Assembly: GCA_015143295.1 (NCBI GenBank)
Contig: CM026573.1
Coordinates: 9,825,934 to 9,889,933 of the forward strand
Origin: Tetracentron sinense
Lineage: Eukaryota > Streptophyta > Magnoliopsida > Trochodendrales > Trochodendraceae
DNA length: 64,000 bases
Direction: 5' to 3'
The position numbers were made by a program, and so were the translations under genes. The notes under the pieces are model-generated. The model had not been told where the DNA came from, did not search any database, and worked only from the letters and a program-made list of their open reading frames with translations. Position 1 is the stretch's first letter. Each line of letters begins with the position of its first letter. Below are positions 35,101 to 46,017 of the stretch, one piece after another.

Positions 35101-36399
35101 TATCAAGAGTCATCTCAGTATTGTGTTATCATCAAAATAATTTAGGGTACTATGGATTGTAACCTTGAGGCTAACAGGGAGAGGGGGCACCAGGGGTTCT
35201 CTCATGGCCTAAGGGACCCCCAAAACCTACGGGGAGATGTCACGCACGGGAGGGTATTGCACCCAAGTGAAAACCTCAAAGGTTTACCCCCCCCACCTAT
35301 GAAAAAGACGTGGGGACCTTGTCCTTGGCTGAGCTGTGCTACAATAGAAGTAAACAAATAAAGTGGACCTCTAGAATAGGACCAGGGGTCCTTACAATGC
35401 TGTGACAGAAGAAAAGGGAGGAGGGGAGCAGTTCTACCCTCAAACAGTGGCTGTAGATGGCTGAGGAAGGGCAGTGCAGCAACGGCGGGGGTGTTAGAAT
35501 CCTGGGGGATCTTCGAAGAGGTCTGGGGCTTGGTTCAGGTGGGTGGTGGAGCTCTAGAGAGGCTGGAGTGGGGCTGGCTGAAGTGTGGCAACACTTGGAT
35601 ATGGATTTTCGGAGTGTCCTTTGAATCCTGAGGGTGGGGGTTTATATAGGAGTTGGACGGAGACACAGGGGCATTATGGGCATTATCTCAGGCGGGGGGG
35701 ACCAATAGGAGAAGACCCAGGGTGGTAGGGGGGCTGTTGATCGCGAATTTGTAGAGAATAAGGAAATGGCGTTGAACTGATTACCGTCATTCCCATATCA
35801 GTGCAATATGGGTATAGCAGTAATCAATTTACTGCCAATTCCTAATTTTACTAAATTGGGCCAAGCCCTCGCATGTGTGGGTTGAAAGTGATCCCCTTAC
35901 TACCTTATCTGGAAATTTGGCGCCCGTTTTCAAATATTTGAAAAAAGGGAGGTGGGCCCCACTGGGTTTGGGCCCAAAGATGAGTTTTGGCCAAGGTTTT
36001 GGGGTTTTGGGCTTTGAGTGGGCTTTGAGCCCAAAGGGTTTTATCCTGGGGTTTCTCTAGGGTTTTGACTAGGGTTAGGTCTAGGGTCGGCCTAGGGTTA
36101 GAGCTAGGGTTTGAACAAGGTTTACCTAGGGTTTAGGGTTTTAACTAGGGTTAGGCCTAGGGTTCACCTAGAGTTAGGTCAAGGATTTGACAGGGTTCTA
36201 CCTAGGGTTTAGGGTTTTAACTAGGGTTAGGCCTAGCGTTCACCTAGAGTTAGGTCCAGGGTTTGAGAGGGATCTACCTGGGGTTTAGTTATGGTTTAGG
36301 GTTTTACCTAGGGTTTTGAGTAGGACTCGGCTGGGGATAACCATGGCTAATGGTGTTTTAACCATGGTTAAAGTAAGGTGTAAAAATCGGGTGCTTATA
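32179..36399 (-). repeat. 5' LTR of the gypsy element (with nested insertion)
   Basis: Ends TATAAGCACCC on the minus strand at 36399 (TG start mutated) and reaches the primer site near 32180. Excluding the insertion at 33802-35176 it is about 2.85 kb. It carries several AACCATGGTT palindromes, a telomere-like array at 36055-36320 and the GGTAATGGCGGTAAT words shared with the 3' LTR. Confidence 0.7.
33802..35176. mobile_element. Probable solo LTR inserted in the 5' LTR
   Basis: The 1375-base insert, starting TGATGCCC and ending CTAACA, interrupts the sequence that is continuous in the other LTR near 18820. Its TG...CA ends, flanking G-rich near-duplicates (ggggg and gggag) and the phrase cctagaggggggtgaatagg near its left end fit an LTR. 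It contains actcgtcgacgagt palindromes at 34545-34650. Confidence 0.6.
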
Positions 36400-39248
36400 G
36401 TCTCATTTGTGGATGACTGTTCCCGGTATACCTGGATGTTCCCTTTGAAATCCAAGTCTGGTTTTTTTGAGTGCTTCATACAATTTCAGAAGATGATTGA
36501 GAATTAGTTTAATGTAAAAATTACATGACAAATCTCGTGTCGCAAAACACCCGAACAAATGGTGTTGCTGAATAAAAACACCGTAATATTGTTGACCTAG
36601 GCCTATCCATGCTTTTTCACAGTGGTCTCCCTCCTAGATATTGGGTAGAAGCATTCCGTATAGTTGTATTTCTTATTAATCGTCTACCATCTCAAAAGTT
36701 GAACATGACTTCCCTGTTCAAGCTACTTTTTGGAAAGTATCTTGATTATACATCACTTCATGTGTTTGGTTGTTGTTGCTATCCATACCTAAGAGACTAC
36801 CGGAAAAACAAATTTTCTCCCAAATCTCTTCCATGTGTGTTTCTTGGGTATAGTTTACTCCATAAAGGCTACAGATGCCTATTTTCGGAAATAGGGCGGG
36901 CGCGACATGTAATATTTGATGAAAATTTACTCCAATTTGCTAACACACCTCCCACTACTAGTGTTGTCTCTCTACAGGAGGAGCCTGCTACTTTGTCATA
37001 TTTTCTTGAATATGGGGATGATATGCCTCACTATGATGAAGCTGACCCTTGTACAATTGCTGGACCATCTGCCGTTGCACCTACTGGGCCCCCTGGAGAT
37101 GTCCTCCCTGGTAGATCATCCACCACTGCACCTACTGGACCTCCTGGAGATGTCCTCCCTGGTGGATCATCCACCGCTGCACCTATTAGGCCCTCGGAAG
37201 TGGTCCTCCCTTGTGAACCATCTACCACTGCAACTAATCCTACAAGGCCTACTGGAGATATCTTTCTTACTGGACCGAGCAGTGCTACACAAGAATTCAT
37301 TGGGACTATTGCAGATTCCTCCACTGATGATCCACCACTGCCTGAGAATCCAATTGCTCGCACAAACAATGCAGGCTCTCCTATGTCTCCTCAGATCGTG
37401 GCCGGCTCCACTGGCAACTCCAGCTTCACTGCCCCAACTACTGCTCTATGCCATCTGGACTCTATGGCCAAACCCTCCAAGGCTGCCATTATAGGCCTTC
37501 CGTTTCCACAGCCCTTTTCCAGTTCCATGGATGGAGGACGCCTCGTCATTGATCTCGGCCCATTGCTACAGTCTTCACCTGCCATTGTGTCCTAACCCTC
37601 CAGTACCACTCGGCACCTTGCTCGACACATGAGTGGTAATACTCATCCTATGAAAACTAAAGGCAAGTCTCTGGCAGCTTTACTTCATACTTCCCCATCG
37701 GCTTCAATTCCTCTTGAGCCAACTACTATCCAATCTACCAAGGGTCACCCTGGCTGGTCCGCTGCAATGCATGATGAAATTCAGGGCCTTCGTGCTAACT
37801 CTACCTGGATCCTAGTACCCCGCCATCCCGACATGAATGTCGTCGGCTGTAAATGGGTGTTCAAAACTAAGCTACAATCCGACGATAGCCTAGAGCAACT
37901 GAAGGCCTGCCTTGTGACCAAAGGGTTTGACCAAGTCTCCGATGTGGACTTCGATGAGACTTTTAGTCCAGTCATTAAACCGCAAACCATTTGTATGGTC
38001 ATTACCATTGCTCTCACAAAACAGTGGTCCATCAAGCAACTGGATGTCAAGAATGCCTTCCTTCATGGATCGCTTAAAGAACCTATTTATATGGAACAAC
38101 CACCAGGCCTCATTGATCCCGTCAAGCCTCAGTATGTTTGTCAACTCAAACGCGCTCTATATGGACTCAAATAGGCCCCACGAGCTTGGTTTGATCGTTT
38201 CAGTCAATATCTCCTTCAACTTGGCTTCATCTGCAGCATACATGATTCCTTATTATTTGCACTCCATTGTCACCAAGGTGTCATACTACTGCTCTTATAT
38301 GTTGACAATATTATCCTTACAGGTAGCAATACATCCTTCCTTGACTCCTTTATTCACTGCCTTGGCAAAGAATTCACAATAAAGGATCTGGGTGCTTTGC
38401 ACTACTTCTTGGGAATTGTGGTCTCTTCCACCTCCACCGGTCTTCTACTCCCTCAAAAGAAATATGCTCGGGATAACCTCACTCATGCTTAGATGACTGA
38501 TTGTAAAGCAATCTCTACTCTTCTTTCCACCAAGTTTGATTGTGCTCAACAATCCCCTGTTCAGCTAGATTCGAAGCTCTACCATAGTCTAGTGGGTGCC
38601 CTAAAATACCTCACTCTCACTCGGCCTGATTTGTCCAATGCTGTGAACCTTGTAAGCCAATATATGCATGCTCCAATGATTGCTCATTTGCAACTAGTGA
38701 AACGCATTCTGCATTACATCTATGATACATTAGATCATGGAATTCAGATTCATCATCAGAATATCTTCGACTTATATGCATTCTCTGATGTCAACTGGGT
38801 ATATTACACGTCGTTCTATTACTGGCTATTGTGTATTCCTTGGGTCTACTCTCTTATCTTGGGCCGCGAAGAAACAGCCTACGGTAGCTCGCTCAAGTGC
38901 CGTGGTTTAATTTAGATCCATGGCTGTGGCCACCGCCGAATTGACATGGTTGTCATTTCTTCTTAAAGCAATTGGAATTCCTCTTCTCTAGCCTCCTACG
39001 TTGTTCTATGATAACATCAGTGCCTTATACATGTCTAATAACCCCGTGTTTCATGCTGGGACGAAACACATCGAGCTTGACTATCACTTTGTTCGTGAGA
39101 AAGTAGCACTTGGTTCTCTCATCACTCGATTTGTTTGCTCACACAACCAGCTTGCTGATATCATGAATAAACCCTTATCTCGTGACGTGTTTAGCACTCT
39201 AAGGTTCAAGCTTGGCATTCATTCTTCCCGCCTTCGCTTGAGGGGGAG
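36400..39248 (+). pseudogene. Ty1/copia polyprotein relic (integrase to RNase H)
   Basis: Starts within the integrase core (FVDDCSRYTW) because the gypsy element abuts it; gag, protease and the integrase start are missing. The frame at 36609-37595 carries the integrase end (HVFGCCCYPYLR, then PCVFLGY) and a proline-rich linker. The frame at 37629-38174 carries the RT start (WVFKTK, DVKNAFLHG), ending in a stop just after RALYGLK. RT continues beyond it with YVDN in place of YVDD, and RNase H follows (38493-38915, 39001-39248; ADIMNKPL). Several stops make it inactive. Confidence 0.9.
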
Positions 39249-39763
39249 TAAAGACCCGAAGGATTCTCCATTGCCAACAGATTTGGAAACAAGATCAAAA
39301 TCAACTTTATTGGAAACAGCATCTGAACCATATTTAACCAATTCGGCAACTACTATGAGATCAACTCCAAAAGAGAAAGGCGGAGTCAATTACAGAAGCT
39401 AGAGTATTCTTTCCATGAGTAATTGAGAGAGATTCTCCTCTAAAGGAATTCTGATCCATTAAGGAAATCACTACTGTGTAATTGGAAGAAGTAGCTAAAG
39501 CCAATAGTAACCTTAATGTGTAATTGGAAGAAGTTCCTAATTCGGAAATAGTAACCATTACACAGTATTATTCTCTTAGATTGTAAACATCTAAAGTTTA
39601 TAAATACAAAAGCAAAGGAATCCTTTGTTCTTATGGTTGAGAGAGAAACTTCTATAGTGTCTTGTGAATTTCTATAGGGGGGAGGGGGGGGTGGAGTACT
39701 TCCTAAAGAAGGGATTTCTTTTCCTTGGGGGGCAAGCATGGTCTCCCATTGTTAGCTTCACCC
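39249..39763 (+). repeat. 3' LTR of the copia element
   Basis: Follows the polypurine tract ttgagggggag directly. Contains a TATA box (TATAAATA, 39599-39606) and ends near cccattgttagcttca. No matching 5' LTR is in the window. Confidence 0.65.
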
Positions 39764-39765
39764 CT

Positions 39766-39795
39766 GCGCGCGCGCGCGCACACACACACACACAC

Positions 39796-39830
<35 letters not shown>

Positions 39831-39845
39831 AAAAAACAGAGAGAG
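39766..39845. repeat. Compound microsatellite
   Basis: Successive (GC)n, (AC)n, (AT)n, (GATA)n and (GA)n tracts with no spacer. Confidence 0.95.
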
Positions 39846-40256
39846 TAGCATTCTAATGAGTCGTGTTCATTGAAGCTTGTAATGAGTGGTCCCTAATAAT
39901 GTGATACGTGACAATTTGTTTCATAATCTGACCGTTGGATGTCAAGACGAGTTACCCGAGAGACACGTGGTAAAAAATTAGCTTGATTGGACAGTTATAC
40001 ACTGTCTGATTGAAGAATGGAAGATCAATCATTTCTATGTCCTAAATAGGGTCTAGTGAACCCTAAGGGATTAATGCTGCAAACTAGGTTTTAATCAGAC
40101 AGTTTAAACATGTCCGATCAAACTGATTTTTTTTTACACGTGTCATCAATGTACCCAACTTAACATTCAATGGTCGGATTCAAAAAAGTATGCCACGTTT
40201 CATATTTTTAGATGGACCGCTCACTACAAGCTTCAATGAGCATGACTCATTAGTAC
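39846..40256. mobile_element. MITE, CTAATGAGTCATG terminal-repeat family (copy 2)
   Basis: About 411 bases. The left terminus (ctaatgagtcgtgttcattg) is inverted against the right terminus (caatgagcatgactcattag), and the match runs about 40 bases. The interior is shared with 15786-16172. It truncates the intron remnant of P450 copy 2. Confidence 0.8.
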
Positions 40257-40269
40257 CTCTCTCAATATA

Positions 40270-41126
40270 TATTCAGAAATATCAATTCAACCTTTTGCTG
40301 ACTTGGGTTCTTCTCCGGTGTTAACACTAAAAGAAGAGGTCCACTCCTACTCAAATGCCACCAAATAGAGCTCCGTCTCATATTTAAACTCATTTTAAAA
40401 AGAGATTAACTATGAGTTCCCAGGAGCTCCGGTTGAAAAGATAACTAAAGCAACCCAAAAAATGTCAAGAGGTAGGAGTAATTTTGTGATTATAAATATA
40501 AAATAAGGGTATTTTTGTCAACAAAAAATAAGTATATTTGTTATTCTTTATACTAAAGGAGTATGATTATTAGTGGGGGTCCACCATTAATTAAATTTCA
40601 TTATGAATACAAATGTCGCTGATGGTACATTTTGAAATAGTTTGAAGATTACTTTTCCGTTCTCTTCTCAAATTAAAAGTCTAATAATTACTTGTTGCCA
40701 AGTTTCATCATCTTTTATGTTCACCATAAATGGTTATAAAAAGGAAGGCATGCATTCTCAGGGCAACCCTAGACTATTCGGGTTTTGCGCGATTTCAGGG
40801 CCTCCAAACATTTAAGAAGCCCTATTATCCTGGTTACTTACTCATCTGGGTGAAATTAAGGCTTTTCTTTTTCAGGTAAAATAATGGAAATCAAGTTAAA
40901 TAACCAATTTATATTATTTTCCTTATATATATCAAGTAAAATAAAATGATTTGGGGTTAGTTTACTTGAATAAATAACATAATTAAGTTAAAAATAAGTT
41001 ATAGGAGATCAATTAGTAGTAAGGACACTTGATCGTCCCAGAAAAATTGGATACCCTAGAATTCCGTGTCCTCGCGAAGAGTCAGCCTATGACTGGGCAG
41101 TCAAGCTTTATCCTGTAGAAGCGTAC
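40270..41126 (-). other. Remnant of the intron of P450 copy 2
   Basis: Alignable with 57370-57902, the 5' part of the copy 3 intron (shared ctactcaaatgccacca-type words and ttttgtgattataaatataa). The similarity stops at the MITE, showing where the gene was cut. Confidence 0.8.
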
Positions 41127-41819
41127 CTGGAGATCAAGTGCTCCAACATAGGGGAAATAATCGGCTAGGTTGAAAGTTCCAGCCAACCTCAGTAGCTCCT
41201 GGACAACTAGTTTGAAGTCGAACCCCTCATCCCTGCTGTAACCAAAGAGCATCCGATGCGTCATGTCCTCGACGAGAGATCCCACCTTGGCACTGAGATC
41301 GACCACGGCACGAGCCTTAGCAGCATCCTTGAGTGATCGAATCAGTAGGTCTAGTTCTTCTCTCCTCATGCCCTTGAATGAGTCAATCTTGGAGTTACTA
41401 AGAAGCTCTAAAGTGCACATTTTACGTAAGTTGCGCCAATACGAACCATACTCCGCGAAGGCCATGCCTTTGCGTCCATAGGACATGTACTGGGCAGCTT
41501 GGATGTTGGGTCTACTAGCGAAGATGATATCGTGTGTCTTGAGGAATAACTTGGCCGCCTGAGAGGACGAGACGACCACGACAGGCACGACGCCAAAGCG
41601 CAAGTACATGATGGGACCGTAGTTCATGGCCAAGCGATGGAGATTCCGGTGAGGGAGAAGTCCTAGCATGTGAAGGTGTCCGAGAACTGGCAGGCCACGG
41701 GGACCGGGTGGTAGCCGTCGATCATTGTTACGGTCCTTTGCCGACCTCGATGCCGCCCGGTGTAGATAGGTGAAGCCTCCAATTACTACTAAGAGAGCAG
41801 CAATGATCCAAGAAGACAT
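41127..41819 (-). pseudogene. Orphan first exon of a CYP736-like cytochrome P450 (copy 2)
   Basis: 231 codons without a stop, from MSSWII to ALDLQ, followed by the donor CAG|GTACGC. It has the N-terminal anchor (about 4-20), PPGP (37-40) and the C-helix WRNLR (128-132), all as in copies 1 and 3, and a slightly longer linker before PPGP. No second exon with I-helix, ExxR or heme loop exists between it and copy 1, where MITEs, the copia element and the gypsy element lie instead. Read alone it would give a heme-less fragment. The frame being intact suggests recent truncation or use as an alternative first exon. Most likely a pseudogene. Confidence 0.85.
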
Positions 41820-42090
41820 TGGCGCGGGACACCCAAAGAGCTAATCAAAGCCTTCTCACTTCCTTTTCTGATTTCTTTTAAGAGCCATTGTCGGGAAAGT
41901 TAAGAGCCTCTCACAAAAAATATCTAAGGAGAATGCTGACTTTTGACTCCGGTTGCTCCAATTATATATTCCCAAGTAGGGTATTGAGGTGTCATTATCC
42001 CGGTTTCGTTCCTACCCCGGATATCGATATACTTGTTATCTTCGGAAAGAATGGTGATCTTATCCATTTGTAACCGGTTTTGGGCAAAAC
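41820..42090. other. Upstream region of P450 copy 2
   Basis: A weak TATA-like sequence (tatataatt on the minus strand, near 41961-41970) lies about 145 bases upstream of the ATG. The leader just before the ATG (tttgattagctctt) matches that of copy 1. Confidence 0.4.
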
Positions 42091-42094
42091 CCTG

Positions 42095-42535
42095 TGGTCA
42101 CCACATGTGCCATTTTACACCCTTTAACTGTGGTTAAGATTCACCTAGGGTTCACTCACCTCTCTTTAGTTTTTAGAAAAAATATTTTTAAAAAATTAAC
42201 CTAAGGAATTGGTTACTTTTAATCACAGTTAACAAACTTTTTATTATTTTTTTCTAAAAACCAAGAATAGGCGGGTGAAGCTTAGGGGTGAATGATTCAC
42301 CTACCCTTAGGGTTCACTCACCTCTCTTTAGTTTTTAGAAAAAATATTTTTAAAAAATTAACCCAAGGAGTTGGTTACTTTTAACCACAGTTAACAAACT
42401 TTTTATTATTTTTTTCTAAAAACCAAGAATAGGTGGGTGAAGCTTGGGGGTGAATGAATCTTAACCATAGTTAATAGGTCTCAAAAGAGACATGTGGCCA
42501 CCTTAGGAGCGTAACCAGTTTTGGCAAAATCGGTT
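42095..42535. mobile_element. Fold-back MITE with internal duplication
   Basis: Ends ctgtggttaagattcac and gaatcttaaccatag are inverted, within gacacatgtgg-type flanks and ccggtttt termini. The interior segment at 42140-42293 is repeated at 42297-42453 with few changes, a recent tandem duplication. Confidence 0.65.
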
Positions 42536-42539
42536 ACAT

Positions 42540-43165
42540 CTGGAGAAGAATACGGCCCCTTTGAAAATTCATATTTCGACAGAGATATTGAAAATCTCAA
42601 GTGAAATTTCAAATTCCAAAATTTCGGAATTTCGGCGGAATCTCATAAATTTATTTTTAAATAGTTTTTATTATTCTTATTTTAATAATATGTCGAAATA
42701 TATCAAAATATTCTGAAATTTTCATCGAAATTTCGTGAAATTTTGAAAAAATTGAAATTTATTTTTAAAAAATATAATAATATTATTATATAAATATTCA
42801 ACTTCATAGGGTCACCCTATTTAACCTACTTCTAAGTTGGTCGGTCTGCTCTAACTCACTGCTAATTGGATTGCCACCTAATTGTATTGGATTAATATGA
42901 AAGATGAGTTTAAATATATGAGGTCCAAGTCTCATGTGGCCAATGTGTGTGTGTTTTGTTGGCCTATGTTTGCGAGTTGTGTATAAAGTTTACCCGAAAC
43001 AAAAGAGGAAGTGATTTAAAACTCTTGAAGCTGAGCCATCTGATTTACATCCAAGCATCAAGTAAGGCCGAGCATTTATTTGCACCTTACCCGCCGGATT
43101 ATAAATCGGGCAGCCCAGCTCTTGATAGTATCCATTATCAAGACTTTTAAATCACTTTCCAAAAA
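42540..43165. other. Intergenic DNA, no gene seen
   Basis: The first part repeats aaatttcg-type words as at 11560-11990. The part at 42850-43150 has a single frame of 67 codons without recognisable homology. Confidence 0.4.
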
Positions 43166-43344
43166 AAACAAAAGGGTAAATTACACTTACCTCCCCTGTG
43201 GTTTGGTGAAATTTCAGATACCTCTCCTCTAGTTTGAGAAATAACACTGTCATCCTCTATTAGGTTGGTCAAGTTAACACTGTTAACTGAGAATGAGCTT
43301 TTACGAATTTACCCAAAGATGACGTTACAATCTGCTTAAAGTTG

Positions 43345-43564
43345 GGAAAAAGATTAGCTCTAGTGGCTGCCCGAGCTAAGCGCTCGAGCGTCCACAAACA
43401 ATAGGGCAACTGGCAATAATTTAGGTGAGAAGTCATTTCATTGTCTCCTCTTGATTTCGACTTCTCCCCATTTGATATCTTTCCCCTTCAAAAACACCAA
43501 GTGCCTTATGGTTTGTGATGCCCAGTCGCTTAGCTCGGGCAGCCGCCAAAGCTAATCTTTTTCC
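43345..43564. mobile_element. 220-bp MITE with 38-bp inverted ends
   Basis: The left end (ggaaaaagattagctctagt) and the reverse complement of the right end (ggaaaaagattagctttggc) match over about 38 bases with 3-4 differences, both reaching ctgcccgagctaagcg. The target duplication is unclear. Confidence 0.75.
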
Positions 43565-43954
43565 TATAGGTAAATATGCTTAGGTTGATTAACCATATTT
43601 CCTGTTATTTGTACCATACAAAAAAAATCTCAATTTTCATCTTCGAAACTAGAGGGTCAGAGCTTGCAGTCACGGAACAGAGAGAATCAGATCAAGAGGC
43701 TAATACCTAAAGTTTTTCTCTATTAATCGAATCGTTTCCGAAGATTTTCTCAATATAAAGGCTCAGGTCAGTGATGAAGCTTTCAATAGAGGAGAAATCT
43801 CCAAGGAGGTGCTGATTACTAATTCAATAAGTATTTGCTTGTCAATATGCCCCTCTTAATCTAATCTATTCGAAATCATGAATTGGATTTGCAAGCAAAC
43901 TCAGCAGATACCATCCTAAGTTTTGGTAATTTTTTTTTGAAAAAACACTGCATT

Positions 43955-44125
43955 GGTGAGATCGCAATCGCAGCTTTTTGTCACTTGACTGGAAGGGGGT
44001 TGTCGACTTTCGGTGAGATCGCAATCGCAGCTTTTTGTCACTTGACTGGAAGGGGGTTGTCGACTTTCGGTGAGATCGCAATCGCAGCTTTTTGTCACTT
44101 GACTGGAAGGGGGTTTTTGACTTTC
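43955..44125. repeat. 57-bp tandem triplication
   Basis: ggtgagatcgcaatcgcagc starts at 43955, 44012 and 44069. The first two units are identical and the third diverges only at its end. 57 is a multiple of three, so both strands keep a frame through the array, but no start context or homology supports a protein. Confidence 0.95.
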
Positions 44126-44529
44126 GGTCATTAGCAAAAGCCCGATCCTTCCCTGCACCTTCACCTCCCTTTTTATGTCCTTATCTCATTCCCTATTTTT
44201 CTTTACTAAACCTAGCATCTCTTTCATTTTTGCTGAAATGAATTTCTAAGGTTTCTTTGATTTAGAAATTACACCACTGCCTCCTTGATTTGGTATCCAG
44301 TCCTACGACTGTTTCATGCATCTAAAAAATTCACCTACGCAATTGGCCTCTAATTCCTTCATAGCTGGTCAGGGAACTCTCAGTTCGAACACGTCTCTAG
44401 CTCTTAAAAGTGATCGATCTGATTAAGTTCTTGTTATTGGTCATATGAAATTGCATCGCCTACCTAACTTAAAAGTATGCTCCCTAGAACTGGCCACTTA
44501 CCTTTGCTTTTTGTAAGGGATAAAATTCG

Positions 44530-45245
44530 TAAATAGTTTAGCGTTGGAGAACGAGCTTGTTTTCGTTTTTATGTGTACGGATAAGTATCACGTGTCTCTC
44601 GGATGAATGAGTTCCGTTGTCAGATTTACAACGTCTTCGTTATCAATTTTACAAACGATCTCGTTATACAGCGTATAGCATTATCGTTGTGCCATTGATA
44701 ACGTTCTCGTTATCTTTTACACAATATATTTGCTATTTGATGAGTACGTTCTACGTACTTCGATGTATACACAACGAACCCGAGCTTGCGTCAATTACGA
44801 GACCGACTATCCGGAGAAAATGATCAGAAAATGATTCCTTGACTGTGACAGTAGGCAGAAAACACTGTCTTGGCATTTAATGCAGCTCATTTCTAAGTGC
44901 TGTCATATCAAATCAAATTAAACAAATAGTAAGCGCCCACGTGTGACACGTAAGGTTCAAGATCTGTCTGACATATTTGATAATGAGTATAAAGCAAGTG
45001 ACATGGTCATCCATAACCATCGATGGGCATACAGAGCTTAACCTATAAATACCCCCAGAGACTTAATGCATAAGGATCCCTCTTCCCCGAAATTTCATAT
45101 TTGTTCATTATAGTGCTTCGATTTCATTACTATTCATCTTGTTCTTCTTCGTGTACTTACTTCATCATCGGAGTGTAGGGCAGGGTCTAAACCCTCTACC
45201 TTCAACCTTCTACCGGCGAACTAAAGCTTTAAGCAGGATTTGACA
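44530..45245 (+). mobile_element. LTR-like block (probable solo gypsy LTR)
   Basis: Has a TATA box (cctataaatacccccagaga near 45043), a pyrimidine-rich stretch after it and an end similar to 72-830. It is followed by catctggcattgtgag, a possible degenerate primer site. No coding region of a retrotransposon follows. Confidence 0.5.
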
Positions 45246-45497
45246 TCTGGCATTGTGAGAAAAATCTCCCACACTTTCTACCATGGCTATCAGCAAACCA
45301 TATGCCTACATTCCAAATCTCTAAAATCCCCATTTTGGGAGGAATCTATCGGAATGATTGAAATGGAACAAGGTTCCTAGTTCCTACTCGGACTTCGGCT
45401 TTTTTGCCCTATATTTCTCATAGTGAAAGCAATCCAAACTCTCCCAACTTTTTCCTGAGAAATTTTGGATTTCTTCATTTGATTATTTCTTATATTA

Positions 45498-45683
45498 ATG
45501 GTTGATTGTGAAGGAGGTGAGAAGGATCTGGAGAAGGGACTGAGCCCGACCCTGAATCTGAACCCTCTCAACAATCCCTCACCATCGTCGTCTCCTTCGT
45601 CGACGGAGTCGGCGCTGGCTCTGGTTCTGTTAAATTCTAGTAAGCGGATGGATCAGGTTAGGAAGAAGTATGTGAAGCAATGA
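45498..45683 (+). other. Short serine/proline-rich frame, possible captured exon
   Basis: 61 codons beginning MVDCEGGEKDLEKG and ending in MDQVRKKYVKQ, with a serine/proline run (PSPSSSPSSTES). GC-rich in an AT-rich setting and inside the Mutator-like element, which fits a captured host gene fragment. I do not recognise the protein. Confidence 0.3.
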
Positions 45684-46017
45684 TATTGAGCTACATTTGC
45701 CTACACAACGAGCATTTGGAGCGGAAGACACCTCCACATTTTACAAGAGTAATTTTAAATATTTAAAGCATGACATTATCACAATGACACAATCCATCCA
45801 TGTTAATGTTAGTAATAGTAAACTAACAGAGGGGGGATATGTTATGTACAATTGAAGCATAGGGGAGAGGAGTGTTATTTATTAAACTGGAGGGGAGGTC
45901 TTTGTAATTTTGCCAAACCTCAGGGGAGGTAAGTGTAATTTATCAAACAAAAATTATGAGGCAAAGCCCTGCTTCAATGCCTTTGAGTAGAGTTCTACTT
46001 TTGAGACATCCTAAATG

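Larger units (their letters stand above)
18372..36399 (-). mobile_element. Ty3/gypsy retrotransposon, Tat/Ogre-like, decayed
   Basis: Two directly repeated LTR blocks (18372-20046 and about 32180-36399) enclose minus-strand relics in the order extra ORF, coiled coil, gag, protease, RT, RNase H, second RNase H and integrase. The extra ORF before gag and the second RNase H before integrase are hallmarks of the Tat/Ogre lineage. The primer site is at 32157-32174, and a purine-rich tract (aaagaggggtagc on the minus strand) adjoins the 3' LTR at 20047. Every frame is interrupted and the LTRs differ by about a tenth of positions in the stretch I compared by eye, so the insertion is old. The element abuts the copia integrase at 36400. 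Confidence 0.85.
43175..45944. mobile_element. 2.8-kb Mutator-like element with long terminal inverted repeats
   Basis: The left end (ggtaaattacacttacctcc) and the reverse complement of the right end (gataaattacacttacctcc) match with gaps for roughly 80-90 bases. The flanks AAACAAAAG (43166-43174) and AAACAAAAA (45945-45953) agree at 8 of 9 positions, the size of a Mutator target duplication. No transposase is seen. Inside lie a small MITE, a 57-base triplication, an LTR-like block and a short serine/proline-rich frame. Confidence 0.65.

Noticed and set aside
37031-37585. Minus-strand glycine/proline-rich frames
   Set aside because: Antisense of the proline-rich linker of the copia polyprotein.
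41127-41819. Orphan P450 exon as a complete gene
   Set aside because: It lacks the I-helix, ExxR and heme-binding loop, so it cannot form a working P450 on its own.
43883-44164. Small repeat protein encoded by the 57-base triplication
   Set aside because: Frames stay open on both strands only because the unit length is a multiple of three; no start context or homology.
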